From Persephonella atlantica (GTDB lineage Bacteria > Aquificota > Aquificia > Aquificales > Hydrogenothermaceae): a stretch of DNA of 64,000 nt. Location of the stretch: assembly GCF_016617615.1 (NCBI RefSeq), contig NZ_JAACYA010000002.1:496001-560000 (forward strand), given 5' to 3'. The position numbers were made by a program, and so were the translations under genes. Below the pieces are notes generated by a model. The model made no database searches. It was not told the DNA's origin and saw only the letters and a list, made by a program, of their open reading frames with translations. Positions 28,830-37,514 of the stretch are shown here, piece by piece (position 1 is the first letter of the stretch; each line of letters begins with the position of its first letter).

Positions 28830-29180
28830 ATGGCTGTAAGAAAGTTAGAAAAATCTCAGTGGGAAAGCTATTTTGATGAGTTTGACAAAAAGTACAGAGA
28901 AGGTCAGGTTCCAGCAAAAGAGGTTCAGATTGAGATTGTTAACGAAGAGATTGGAGACCAGGTAGAAACATGGTGGCAGCCACTTGTTGGTCTGTCATAC
29001 GACCCAAAAGACGATGAGTTTGAAGTGGCAGCAGAAAGACATGACCACCTGATACACAAACCTGTTGAGATATACGTTGATGAAGACGTTGACGGTTTAA
29101 AAACAGTGGAAGTTGTTCAGGAAGACGGAACAAAGCATATCATAAAACTGAGAACACCAGAGGCTCTTCCAGAGAAATAA
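28830..29180 (+). CDS. DUF5335-like protein
   Basis: A 116-residue soluble acidic protein. The pattern KLEKSQWESYFDEF, then WWQPLVGLSYDPKDDEFEV and DHLIHKPVEIYVDE, with a C-terminal IKLRTPEALP, matches the DUF5335 family as I remember it; no function is known. It is monocistronic, with an unusually strong AAGGAGGG ribosome site, its own promoter and a terminator, which suggests high expression. Family members often occur beside stress or heat-shock genes, but context here gives no specific clue. Confidence 0.7.
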   Translation: MAVRKLEKSQWESYFDEFDKKYREGQVPAKEVQIEIVNEEIGDQVETWWQPLVGLSYDPKDDEFEVAAERHDHLIHKPVEIYVDEDVDGLKTVEVVQEDGTKHIIKLRTPEALPEK

Positions 29181-29195
29181 TAAAAATCATATTAA

Positions 29196-29216
29196 GGGGA
29201 GGAGTTTTACCTCCCC
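29196..29216 (+). terminator. probable terminator of the DUF5335 gene
   Basis: Stem GGGGAGG/CCTCCCC (7 bp) with a 7-base loop, 15 bp after the stop. It lacks a clear U-run, so it could act as a Rho-independent terminator only weakly, or as a 3' stabiliser. Confidence 0.55.
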
Positions 29217-29359
29217 CACCTATAGAATAACCCCGCTTCAGAGGCATTCCTTACTGATTACTAATTTATCTTCAGTAAAAGTAAACTCTTATTTAAAGGA
29301 TAGATATCCTGAGATTTTTCGTGGAAATAAGAAACATAGAAGGAGAGAAATCTACTTTA
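29217..29359. other. 143 bp without a gene
   Basis: No ORF of note. Two inverted repeats are visible: TTACTGA/TCAGTAA (29251-29257 and 29272-29278) and AGGATA-GA-TATCCT (29297-29310). The second is followed on the minus strand by TTT and may help end the tRNA transcript. A small RNA is possible but not supported by anything else. Confidence 0.4.
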
Positions 29360-29435
29360 TGGTGGCCAAGGGCGGAATCGAACCGCCGACACCGCGGTTT
29401 TCAGCCGCGTGCTCTACCAACTGAGCTACCTGGCC
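29360..29435 (-). tRNA. tRNA-Phe (GAA)
   Basis: A full 76-base cloverleaf read on the minus strand: acceptor GGCCAGG/CTTGGCC (one G-T pair), D arm GCTC/GAGC, anticodon stem CGCGG/CCGCG with loop CTGAAAA (anticodon GAA), T arm GGCGG-TTCGATT-CCGCC, and an encoded CCA end. The GC-rich stems in an AT-rich genome fit growth at high temperature. It is a single tRNA with its own promoter. Confidence 0.98.
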
Positions 29436-29450
29436 ACTGCTGGATTAAAT

Positions 29451-29479
29451 AGTTTATATCCAGTTTTGTCTAATGTCAA
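29451..29479 (-). promoter_or_regulatory. predicted promoter of tRNA-Phe
   Basis: Consensus TTGACA (29474-29479) and TAAACT (29451-29456) with 17 bp spacing on the minus strand, 15 bp before the mature 5' end. Confidence 0.75.
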
Positions 29480-29561
29480 GGTCTCTCAAACAGGTATTTA
29501 TATGTTTAGATAAAAATGTTAAAATTTTTGTTTAATACTATCTAAAATTTGAGGTTTCATA

Positions 29562-31217
29562 ATGGAAAACTACCACTCAGAGTTTGAAAAACTTTTAGAG
29601 GAAGAGTCTGCTAATATACAGTATTACCATAAAGGAGAAAGAGTTAAAGGCAGAATAGTAAAAATTCAGGATGACATTGCCTTTGTGGATATTGGGCAGA
29701 AAACGGAAGTGGCTATTAATGCTAAAGAAATAGAAGGCCTTAAAGAGGGAGACGAAATAGAGGCCGTTTATCTTGGCAAAAAAAACAAAGAAGGATATGA
29801 CCTGATATCAAGGAAACCCATCCTGTTTGAACAGACCCTTAAAAGCATTGAAAATGCCCTAAACAGGAAAGAAAAGATAAAAGCAAAACTGAGCAGAAAG
29901 GCCAACAAAGGATTCCTGGTAGATATTAACGGTATTAAAGCATATCTGCCTTACTCAGAATCTGGACTGAAAAAGGGTGAAGAGTTTCCACCTGCAGAAT
30001 TTGAGGTGTACATAATAAGATTTGAGAAAAAAGGGAAATACCCCAACATTGTTGTCTCACGAAAAGATGTGATAAAAGAAGAAGAAGAAAATAAGAAGAG
30101 GGAAATCTTTTCTTTACTGGAAGAGGGGAAAGTTGTAAAAGGGAAAGTTGTAAAAATAACAGACAAGGGGGCTGTCTTATCTTTAGAAAATACTGTTTTT
30201 GGGTTTTTACCACAGGCACTCTACTCGTGGGACAGAAATAAAAAACTGCAGGATGAACTTGTCGTTGGCTCAGATGTAGAAGTTGTAATAAAGGAGATAG
30301 ACAGGGAAAATCAGAGGATAGTATTTTCCAAAAGAGACCTTGAACCTGACCCATGGAAAGAGTTTGATAAAAACGTTGGGGATGTGGTGGAGGCAGTTGT
30401 AAAAGAGATAAATGACTACGGCATTGTTGTAAAGGTAGGAGATTTAGAAGGTTTTATATACAAAATGGAGACAGACCATATAAGACCTCTTGAGTATAAA
30501 AAAAGGTTTAAAAAAGGTCAAAGGATAACAGCAAAGATTATTGAGCTTGACAGAAACAAAAGAAGGCTAAAACTGAGCATAAAAGCAACCGTTCCCCATC
30601 CGGTAGAAGTATTTATGGAAAAAAATCCTGAAGGTTCTGTCGTAGAAGGAAAGATAAAAGAGATCAAAACAAAAATGGCAGTTGTTGATCTTGGCAACGA
30701 CTTAGAAGGAGTTCTTTACCTTGAGGATGCCACATGGAATCCAAAAATCAGAAACATCTCCTATGTTCTTAAAGGTAAAAATATAAAACAGTTCAAAGTG
30801 TTAGGCAGAGAAGGAAACAGAATAAAACTGGGACTTAAACAGTTTAAGGAAAATCCGTGGGAGGAATATCTGTCTAAACACAAAGAAGGAGATGTAGTCT
30901 CTGGAAAAGTTATAAAACTTATTGACAGAGGAGCTTTTGTTGAGCTTGCTGACGAAGTAGAAGGATTTATACCTGTTAAGCAGATATCAAAGGAAAAGAT
31001 AAATATACCCAGTGATAAACTGTCTTTAGGACAGGAAATAACAGCCAAAATAATAAAAATAAAAGGAAAAGACATTATACTCAGCATAAAGGCTGTTGAA
31101 AAAGAGAGAGAAAAGAATGAGATAAAGAAAGCTCTTGAAAAGGTAAAACCTAAAGGAGATTCTCTTGGAACATTAGGAGAAATACTGAAAGAAAAACTAA
31201 AAAATATGGAAAAATAA
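29562..31217 (+). CDS. rpsA: 30S ribosomal protein S1
   Basis: A 551-residue protein with six S1 (OB-fold) repeats, at roughly 20-75, 90-175, 185-265, 270-350, 355-430 and 440-520, each showing a G-x-V-x-(G/A)-x-V pattern (KGERVKGRIVKI, EGKVVKGKVVKI, VGDVVEAVVKEI, EGSVVEGKIKEI, EGDVVSGKVIKL). S1 unfolds mRNA for initiation. Residues 520-551 are a charged tail. It is the first gene of a plus-strand set including the CaCA exchanger and accA. No promoter is clear in the upstream AT-rich gap. Confidence 0.95.
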   Translation: MENYHSEFEKLLEEESANIQYYHKGERVKGRIVKIQDDIAFVDIGQKTEVAINAKEIEGLKEGDEIEAVYLGKKNKEGYDLISRKPILFEQTLKSIENALNRKEKIKAKLSRKANKGFLVDINGIKAYLPYSESGLKKGEEFPPAEFEVYIIRFEKKGKYPNIVVSRKDVIKEEEENKKREIFSLLEEGKVVKGKVVKITDKGAVLSLENTVFGFLPQALYSWDRNKKLQDELVVGSDVEVVIKEIDRENQRIVFSKRDLEPDPWKEFDKNVGDVVEAVVKEINDYGIVVKVGDLEGFIYKMETDHIRPLEYKKRFKKGQRITAKIIELDRNKRRLKLSIKATVPHPVEVFMEKNPEGSVVEGKIKEIKTKMAVVDLGNDLEGVLYLEDATWNPKIRNISYVLKGKNIKQFKVLGREGNRIKLGLKQFKENPWEEYLSKHKEGDVVSGKVIKLIDRGAFVELADEVEGFIPVKQISKEKINIPSDKLSLGQEITAKIIKIKGKDIILSIKAVEKEREKNEIKKALEKVKPKGDSLGTLGEILKEKLKNMEK

Positions 31218-32219
31218 ATGCTGTTTGATATAATCATCTTCCTGCTCGGGCTTATTTTTATACTCATATCTGCAGAGGTATTCACAAACGGTGTTGAAGC
31301 ATTAGGGCACCGTCTCAATCTATCCACAAACTTTACAGGTAGTGTTCTGGCTGCTGTCGGAACAGCTCTTCCAGAGACTATACTTCCTGTAATAGCCGTT
31401 TTATTTTTTGCAGAAGGACAGGGACATGATATTGGAGTAGGTGCTATTCTTGGAGCACCTTTTATGTTATCAACACTGGCATTTCCACTGATTGGGCTGA
31501 CAGTTATACTGGCACATTTCTGGCTTAAAAAAAGAGCATTGGAAATAAATATAGAAACGGTCGGTTTTAGAAGGGATATAGTATTTTTCCTGTTTGCTTA
31601 TTCTGTAGCCCTTTTTATCGTTCCCTACGAAAACGAGGTGCTCCGAGTTCTGACTGCAGTATTCCTGATACTCCTGTATGTGTTATATATATGGCTTACC
31701 CTTAAAGGGGAAAGTAATGAGATGGAAGAAGTAGAGAAACTATATTTTTCTCCTAAAAATCCCAATCCCCATATAGCAGTAATCATACTTCAGGTTATTA
31801 CAGCCCTAACCATCATGATAACAGGAGCTCACATGTTTGTCAGCGGAATTGAAAAAATCAGTTTACATTTTGGTTTTCCTGCGCTGTTATTTTCCCTTCT
31901 GGTTGCTCCAGTAGCAACAGAACTTCCCGAAAAGGTGAACAGCATTTTCTGGATACTGAGGAAAAAAGATTCCCTTGCAGTTGGAAATGTAAGTGGAGCT
32001 ATGGTTTTCCAGAGCACTATACCTGTTGGGTTTGGTATTGTTTTTACCCAGTGGGATATAACAGGTCTTGCTATGGTTTCAGGAGTATTTGCCGTAGTGT
32101 CTGCTTTTTTTGCTCTTGCTCTGTCATATGTTGATAAAAAAGTTATACCTTTTGGACTAACTATAGGAGGAATCTTTTATATTATTTATATCTATCTGGC
32201 TGTGAAAGAATTTTTTTAA
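31218..32219 (+). CDS. sodium/calcium exchanger (CaCA) family protein
   Basis: A 333-residue inner-membrane protein with about ten spans in two halves. The alpha-repeat ion-binding motifs are present as AAVGTALPETI (near residue 47) and APVATELPEKVNS (near residue 230), each carrying the acidic residue that coordinates the cation. The family exchanges Ca2+ or another cation against Na+ or H+. Ion specificity is not readable. The ATG directly follows the rpsA stop with no gap, so translation is coupled to S1. Confidence 0.85.
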   Translation: MLFDIIIFLLGLIFILISAEVFTNGVEALGHRLNLSTNFTGSVLAAVGTALPETILPVIAVLFFAEGQGHDIGVGAILGAPFMLSTLAFPLIGLTVILAHFWLKKRALEINIETVGFRRDIVFFLFAYSVALFIVPYENEVLRVLTAVFLILLYVLYIWLTLKGESNEMEEVEKLYFSPKNPNPHIAVIILQVITALTIMITGAHMFVSGIEKISLHFGFPALLFSLLVAPVATELPEKVNSIFWILRKKDSLAVGNVSGAMVFQSTIPVGFGIVFTQWDITGLAMVSGVFAVVSAFFALALSYVDKKVIPFGLTIGGIFYIIYIYLAVKEFF

Positions 32220-32228
32220 GGGGGAATT

Positions 32229-33173
32229 ATGGAACTAAATAGAGAAATCCAGTCCCTTTCAGAAAAAATAGAGATACTGAGAAAAGAGATAAAGGAAGGT
32301 AATAAAGAAAAACTGAAAGAGCTCATTCAGGCAAGGGCGCAGTTTAGAAAACTTACAAAACAGAAGATGGGCAGTCTTACAGCATGGGAAAGAGTTCAGC
32401 TTGCACGACATCCTAAAAGACCTCACACATCAGATTACATCCAGAACATATTTACTGACTTTATTGAGCTTCATGGTGATAGAAGATTCGGTGATGATAA
32501 AGCTGTCATAGCAGGATTTGCATTCTTTGAAGGGATACCAGTTGCCGTTATAGGACATGAAAAAGGGAAAGACACTAAGGAAAAAATAGAAAGAAACTTT
32601 GGAATGCCCCATCCAGAAGGATACAGAAAAGCAATCAGAATAATGAAGTTGGCAGAAAAGTTTGGTAGACCTGTCATAACCTTCATAGACACACCAGGAG
32701 CATATCCAGGTATAGGAGCAGAAGAGAGAGGGCAGTCTCAGGCCATAGCAGAAAGTATCATGACTATGGGTGGCTTGAAAGTCCCTATTGTATGCACTGT
32801 GATAGGAGAAGGAGGTAGTGGGGGAGCATTAGCCCTTGGTGTAGGAGACAGAATTTTGATGTTGGAAAATGCTGTATACTCTGTTATATCACCTGAAGGA
32901 TGTGCAGCAATACTGTTTAAATCTCAGGAAAAGGCACCAGAAGCAGCAGAAAGCCTGAAAATAACAGCAAAAGACCTGAAAGAGTTAGGAGTTATAGACT
33001 GCATTGTTCCAGAACCTTTAGGCGGGGCACATCTGCAACCAAAAAAGATGTATAAACTGCTAAAAAGAGCTCTGAGAAACAGTTTGAGGGAGATAATAGA
33101 TAAAAATCCAGAAGAGTTGGTAAATCAGAGGCAGGCAAAGTTTTACTCAATGGGAAGGTTCACAGAAAAGTAG
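32229..33173 (+). CDS. accA: acetyl-CoA carboxylase carboxyltransferase subunit alpha
   Basis: A 314-residue subunit that with AccD transfers CO2 from biotin to acetyl-CoA. The N-terminal coiled coil ([13 protein letters not shown]) is followed by [14 protein letters not shown], the [14 protein letters not shown] loop and [15 protein letters not shown], all typical of AccA. In Aquificales this enzyme supplies fatty acid synthesis, fitting the fab genes at the left edge. accD is not in the window. Its stop touches the next start. Confidence 0.97.
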   Translation: MELNREIQSLSEKIEILRKEIKEGNKEKLKELIQARAQFRKLTKQKMGSLTAWERVQLARHPKRPHTSDYIQNIFTDFIELHGDRRFGDDKAVIAGFAFFEGIPVAVIGHEKGKDTKEKIERNFGMPHPEGYRKAIRIMKLAEKFGRPVITFIDTPGAYPGIGAEERGQSQAIAESIMTMGGLKVPIVCTVIGEGGSGGALALGVGDRILMLENAVYSVISPEGCAAILFKSQEKAPEAAESLKITAKDLKELGVIDCIVPEPLGGAHLQPKKMYKLLKRALRNSLREIIDKNPEELVNQRQAKFYSMGRFTEK

Positions 33174-34193
33174 ATGAAGATACTGGTATGGCAGACAGCA
33201 TTCTTAGGAGACCTGATACTGACTACGCCGCTTTTTCATTCTATAAAAAGTATGTTTCCCGGCAGTGAGCTGACTGTTATAACAAAACCATTTGGAAGAG
33301 ATGTTCTAAAAAATAATCCATACGTTGACAGACTGATAATTTTTGACAAAAAAGAAAGCTCCACATGGAATCTGATAAAACGGCTAAAAAAAGAGCAGTA
33401 TGATGTGGCTATCTCTCCACACAGGTCTCACAGGGCTTCTTACTCTTTATTTTTGAGCAGAATTCCTTTCAGAGCAGGTTTTGACAGGGCAGGGTTTTCG
33501 TTTTTATACACAAAAACAGTTTCCCACAGATTTGACGGAACCCACGAGATAGACAGGAATCTATCACTGCTTACAGTTTTTCCCCAGTATGATGAAAAAA
33601 AGATTTACAGATTTCCTGAGCTTTTTCTATCTAACAGTGAAGACAGATTTTACACACAGCATGAATTGAAGGATAAAAACTACACTGTAATAGCTCCAGG
33701 CTCAAAATGGGCTACAAAAAGATGGACAGCTGAAGGGTTTGCTGTATTAATAGATTTTCTGGCAGTAAAAGGAGAAAAGATAGTAATCATTGGCGGAAAA
33801 GAGGATGCAGAGTATGTTTCTAAGATTTTATCTCTGTCCAGAAATACAGATAAAGTTCTGAATCTTACAGGGAAAACATCCCTCAGAGAGAGTTTCTCTA
33901 TAATAAAACATGCGAAAGCATTAATATCAAATGATTCAGCTCCTGTTCACATGGCTGTGGCATTTAACACACCAGTGATTGATATATATGGTCCAACGGT
34001 AACAGATTTTGGTTTTTATCCTTACAGAAACGGAGCAGTTGTAGAAGTGCAGTTAAAATGCCGTCCCTGTGGACTGCACGGACACAATCAGTGCCCCATA
34101 AAAACCCACGAATGTATGAAAAAAATCAACCCAGAAATGGTTGTTGAGGCATATAATAAGCTTACAAAACAGAAAACAGAGGAAAAAAGATGA
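33174..34193 (+). CDS. glycosyltransferase family 9 (ADP-heptose:LPS heptosyltransferase-like)
   Basis: A 339-residue GT9 enzyme. The N-terminal QTAFLGDLILTTPLFHSIK and C-terminal APGSKWATKRW and ISNDSAPVHMAVAFNTPVI motifs are those of WaaF/WaaC. A cysteine group (CRPC ... C ... C) near residue 290-315 is often seen in WaaF. It adds heptose to LPS inner core at the cytosolic membrane face, consistent with the Gram-negative envelope implied by the porin. Start is directly after accA TAG. WaaF and WaaC cannot be separated with certainty. Confidence 0.88.
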   Translation: MKILVWQTAFLGDLILTTPLFHSIKSMFPGSELTVITKPFGRDVLKNNPYVDRLIIFDKKESSTWNLIKRLKKEQYDVAISPHRSHRASYSLFLSRIPFRAGFDRAGFSFLYTKTVSHRFDGTHEIDRNLSLLTVFPQYDEKKIYRFPELFLSNSEDRFYTQHELKDKNYTVIAPGSKWATKRWTAEGFAVLIDFLAVKGEKIVIIGGKEDAEYVSKILSLSRNTDKVLNLTGKTSLRESFSIIKHAKALISNDSAPVHMAVAFNTPVIDIYGPTVTDFGFYPYRNGAVVEVQLKCRPCGLHGHNQCPIKTHECMKKINPEMVVEAYNKLTKQKTEEKR

Positions 34194-35404
34194 GCATGCA
34201 TCTGAATGCAAAAGAGGAGATAAAGAAACTGTCTAAGCAGATAAAAGATGAGATTGTAAGCTTCAGAAGACATATACATATGTATCCAGAACTTTCAGGA
34301 GAAGAGAAAGAAACTGCAAAATTTGTTGCCCAGAAATTAAAAGAGTTTGGAGTTAATGAAGTTATTGAAAACTTTGGAGGAACAACAGCTGTTGTTGGTC
34401 TTATAAAAGGCAGACATAACATCACTGTTGCCCTCAGGGCAGATATGGATGCCCTTCCTATGTTAGAAAAATCAGGCAAAGAGTATGCATCAAGAATATC
34501 TGGCGTGATGCATTCCTGCGGGCACGATGCCCATACGGCTATGCTGTTAGGAGCAGCAAAGATTCTTGTTCAGCTGAAGGAATATCTACAGGGAAATGTA
34601 AAACTGATATTCCAGCCTTGTGAAGAAAGACACGACTGTGGAGGAGCAAAAAAGTTAGTAGAGGCTGGAGTTTTACAAAACCCAGATGTTTCAGCAATAT
34701 TTGGACTTCATGTGTTTCCAGAATTACCAGCAGGAGTTGTAGGTACAAAAATAGGGCATTTTATGGCATCCTCAGATGTGTTCACCATAAAAATAAAAGG
34801 GAAAGGTTCCCATGCTTCAAGACCACATCAGGGAGTTGACTCTATACTTGTAGGTGCGCAGGTTATAAATGCACTCCACCACATTGTAAGCAGAAAGGTA
34901 GACCCTTTACATCCTGCTGTTTTAACTATTGGTAGAATTAATGGTGGATATGCTGATAACATTATTCCGGACGAAGTGGAGATGGGAGGAACAGTCAGGA
35001 CGCTCAGTCTTGAACTGAGAGACCAGATACCAAAATGGATAGAGCACGCTGTATGGGGTGTTACCCTTTCGTACGGAGCAGCCTATGAGTTTGACTACAG
35101 ACAGGGAACTCCGCCTGTTATAAATGATGAGAAAACGACAAAGTTTGCACTTGGAATGATGAGAGACTTGCTTGGAGAAGATAAAGTCGTGGAGCTTCCC
35201 AATCCAACAATGGGAGGAGAGGATTTCTCCGAATATCTGATGAAAGTGCCGGGGACATTTATAAGACTGGGAATAAGAAACGAAGAGAAAGGAATAACAG
35301 CTCCCCTCCACAGTCCAGTGTTTGATATAGACGAAGATGCCCTTCCTGTTGGAGCTTCTGTTCTTTCTTATCTTGCGTACAAATGGGTTGAAGAGCACAG
35401 CTAA
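34190..35404 (+). CDS. M20 family amidohydrolase
   Basis: A 404-residue metal-dependent amidohydrolase of the M20D/IAA-amino-acid hydrolase type. RRHIHMYPELSGEEKETA, the catalytic RADMDALPM, the metal-binding MHSCGHDAHTAML and the C-terminal MGGEDFSEY are all present, with an inserted dimerisation domain between. Such enzymes deacylate N-acyl amino acids, N-acetyl-diaminopimelate or hippurate-like compounds. Substrate is uncertain; lysine/DAP or cell-wall metabolism is plausible. It overlaps the glycosyltransferase by 4 bp and ends flush with a convergent gene. Confidence 0.9.
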   Translation: MSMHLNAKEEIKKLSKQIKDEIVSFRRHIHMYPELSGEEKETAKFVAQKLKEFGVNEVIENFGGTTAVVGLIKGRHNITVALRADMDALPMLEKSGKEYASRISGVMHSCGHDAHTAMLLGAAKILVQLKEYLQGNVKLIFQPCEERHDCGGAKKLVEAGVLQNPDVSAIFGLHVFPELPAGVVGTKIGHFMASSDVFTIKIKGKGSHASRPHQGVDSILVGAQVINALHHIVSRKVDPLHPAVLTIGRINGGYADNIIPDEVEMGGTVRTLSLELRDQIPKWIEHAVWGVTLSYGAAYEFDYRQGTPPVINDEKTTKFALGMMRDLLGEDKVVELPNPTMGGEDFSEYLMKVPGTFIRLGIRNEEKGITAPLHSPVFDIDEDALPVGASVLSYLAYKWVEEHS

Positions 35405-35632
35405 TTATTTCAGTTTTTCCTCACAATAATGTACATAGCTTTCAGGAATCAGAAGTTCCCTCTCTCCTTTTTCATTGATCATCATCGTAATGTGGGTTTT
35501 ATTATTTTTAATATAATCAGACAGGCATTTTATCATCTGTTTATCTTTTATACTGCTGAGTTTAATCTTTTCTTCACCGTAGGAAGTACCTATCAGCAAA
35601 AGTAGTAGCATGGTAAAGGCTGTTTTTTTCAT
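35405..35632 (-). CDS. small exported protein with two cysteines
   Basis: A 75-residue protein with a signal peptide (MKKTAFTMLLLLLIGTSYG, cleavage about residue 19). The mature part is about 56 residues and keeps two Cys (36 and 70), able to form one disulfide. Its ATG overlaps the stop of the STAS gene by 4 bp, so it is translationally coupled to the GHKL-GNAT/STAS pair. I do not recognise the family. Confidence 0.65.
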   Translation of the reverse strand: MKKTAFTMLLLLLIGTSYGEEKIKLSSIKDKQMIKCLSDYIKNNKTHITMMINEKGERELLIPESYVHYCEEKLK

Positions 35633-35940
35633 ACTTTTCCTCCCTTAACAATGTTTATGGAGTTTAGAATCTCTTCAAGACCCAGAACCTTTATGATTTT
35701 AGCAAATACATCAGGAGGATTTACAACAGTAATGTTAACACCGGTTTTTAAGGCAAAGTAAACAAACTTTACAGCTTCTGTATCGGCAACTTTTGAGTAA
35801 GAACAGTCTATAGTGATACTTTCAACATCCTCTATACTGATAAGTTCTTCTATTTTTTTTATGGAAGGATAGTTAAAGTCTGAATCAAGCCTGATATAAA
35901 GCTGACTGTCCTTTCTATAAAACTCCAACTTCTTTAGCAT
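35629..35940 (-). CDS. STAS-domain protein (anti-sigma antagonist-like)
   Basis: A 103-residue protein if ATG 35940 is the start (a TTG at 35952 would add four residues). The fold pattern matches STAS: an LYIRLDSDF strand, a SITIDCSYSK strand, the phosphorylation-loop VADTEAVKF, an ITVVNPP strand and an IKVLGLEEIL helix. Thr54 in ADTEA sits where SpoIIAA/RsbV carry the Ser/Thr phosphorylated by the GHKL kinase. It overlaps the GHKL-GNAT gene by 26 bp, making a partner-switching pair likely. No phosphatase is nearby. Confidence 0.72.
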   Translation of the reverse strand: MLKKLEFYRKDSQLYIRLDSDFNYPSIKKIEELISIEDVESITIDCSYSKVADTEAVKFVYFALKTGVNITVVNPPDVFAKIIKVLGLEEILNSINIVKGGKV

Positions 35941-37363
35941 CCCTTTTAACAAATTTTTTCAGTTTTTGAGCCATGTCTGAGAATGTATTTATGTACTTAA
36001 AATCTATATGCTGGTATATCTTCTGCATTCTGAGAAAATCCCTTTCTTTATGAAACAGAGGCATGACTCCTGCAAAGAAAAACCCATATTTTCTTAGAAT
36101 CTGAACAGCTTTTTTAGTAAATGGTTTATCTAAAGGCAGATCTATGTAAACCCCTTTCAGTCCTTTTTTTTCAAAAGACATCAGCTTGTTTCTTATACGG
36201 TCTTCAAAGTCCTTACCGTAAGAAAAGATAACAATTACCGCCGTCTCAAACTGATAATTTATGTTAACTTTAAAAAAAGATTTTTCTTTTAAATGTATTT
36301 TTTTGACAGGAATGTTTCTGACGGTGATGCCTAAATTTTTGTAGATTTCTTTTATCAGATTTTTATACTTTTGAGGAATGTACAGAGATACCTCTTTTCT
36401 TTCTACGAGAGGTAAAAAATCTATAACAACAGAAATTCTCTGCTGACCATGTTTGAAACCTTTATATTTAGCAAATGGAAAAAATCCTACAATTAGAGCT
36501 GTTGATTTAAATCCGTACTTTGCATTTACCTTCTGACTGATTGTATGAACTGTTACTGCCTCACCAAACAAACCAAGTAGTCCTTTTGCCTTTACCATAT
36601 CAATAAGAGCTTTCATCATCATCTTCATTATGCCTTTACCTCTGTGGTCTGGAGATACGACCACTTCTCCTACCTCGCCAATGTTGGAATCTGTTGAGAT
36701 TATTACAGCAAAATATCCTACAGCCTCTCTCCTGTCTGTTCTTACTATAACTCCAAACTTCTTTCCTTCCTTTAGTGCTTTTATTATTCTGTCTGGATAA
36801 TACATGTCTTCTTTAGGATATGTGTATCCATAAGAACGGTAAATCAGCTTTGCTATATCTTCTGCATCATTTTCTGTTACAGGAGATATCTGATAACTTA
36901 CCGCCTTTTTCGGTTCTTTTTTCAACTCTTTTTCTGAGTATATGTGGGTGATGTGGGGATGTTTAATATTTTTTACTATTCTAAACTCTTTTCCTTCTCT
37001 GCCTTTGTATAAAAAAATAAAGTTATCAGATAATTTCTTTATTACTTCAAAACCAGCTCCTTCAAAATCTCCTTCAGATAGTGCTTTTTTAGCGGAGTAT
37101 CTATGTCTCTCTGGGTCAAATGGTTCTCCAAGTTCATAAACTATTATCTCTAAACGGGAAAGAAAATCTTTTAGCGTAATAGAGAATTCCCCTCTTTCTG
37201 GATAAGCAAAAAGCACAATGTCTGTTATAAGTTCGTCAAATGCCGTAGCAAATTCGGCGGCCTCCTCTTCCGATAGTCCACACTCTATGCTCCATCTGTA
37301 AACAAAATCAATAGACGGTTGTATAACCTTTTCGTTGGCAGGAAGTTTTATATGTATCTCCAT
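35915..37363 (-). CDS. RsbW-like GHKL domain fused to GNAT acetyltransferase
   Basis: A 482-residue cytosolic fusion. Residues 1-135 resemble an RsbW/SpoIIAB ATPase: ATAFDELITDIVLFAYPE is the N-box, YELGEPFDP the G1 box and GAGFEVIKKLSDNF the G2 box. The usual metal-binding Asn is Asp48, the His is Phe and the G1 Asp is Glu, so kinase activity may be weak or lost. Residues 155-300 are a GNAT domain with VVVSPDHRGKGIMKM (acetyl-CoA loop). Residues 300-482 look like a second, degenerate GNAT-like domain. It is followed by an overlapping STAS gene and a small exported protein, and diverges from ilvB. Confidence 0.75.
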   Translation of the reverse strand: MEIHIKLPANEKVIQPSIDFVYRWSIECGLSEEEAAEFATAFDELITDIVLFAYPERGEFSITLKDFLSRLEIIVYELGEPFDPERHRYSAKKALSEGDFEGAGFEVIKKLSDNFIFLYKGREGKEFRIVKNIKHPHITHIYSEKELKKEPKKAVSYQISPVTENDAEDIAKLIYRSYGYTYPKEDMYYPDRIIKALKEGKKFGVIVRTDRREAVGYFAVIISTDSNIGEVGEVVVSPDHRGKGIMKMMMKALIDMVKAKGLLGLFGEAVTVHTISQKVNAKYGFKSTALIVGFFPFAKYKGFKHGQQRISVVIDFLPLVERKEVSLYIPQKYKNLIKEIYKNLGITVRNIPVKKIHLKEKSFFKVNINYQFETAVIVIFSYGKDFEDRIRNKLMSFEKKGLKGVYIDLPLDKPFTKKAVQILRKYGFFFAGVMPLFHKERDFLRMQKIYQHIDFKYINTFSDMAQKLKKFVKRDAKEVGVL

Positions 37364-37514
37364 GGCAACCTCTAAATATTAATATATGGCTATTGATCAA
37401 AAAGGAAAATAAACTTGTCTAACAGACTTAGAGTATGACAATTATTATACAAATTAGACACAAAGGCTTATAATAATATACAATCTCCACATTTTTATTT
37501 TATGAGGTGAAATA
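37364..37514. promoter_or_regulatory. divergent control region, GHKL-GNAT / ilvB
   Basis: AT-rich, 151 bp. Several TATAAT-like hexamers occur (for example at 37471-37476) but no clear -35. TTGTCTAA near 37412 and TTAGACACAA about 45 bp later form a loose inverted pair that could be a looping operator. I see no leader peptide, T-box or TPP element before ilvB. Confidence 0.35.

Noticed and set aside
37364-37514. Attenuator, T-box or leader peptide before ilvB
   Set aside because: No branched-chain-rich leader ORF, no T-box core and no terminator hairpin were seen in this gap.
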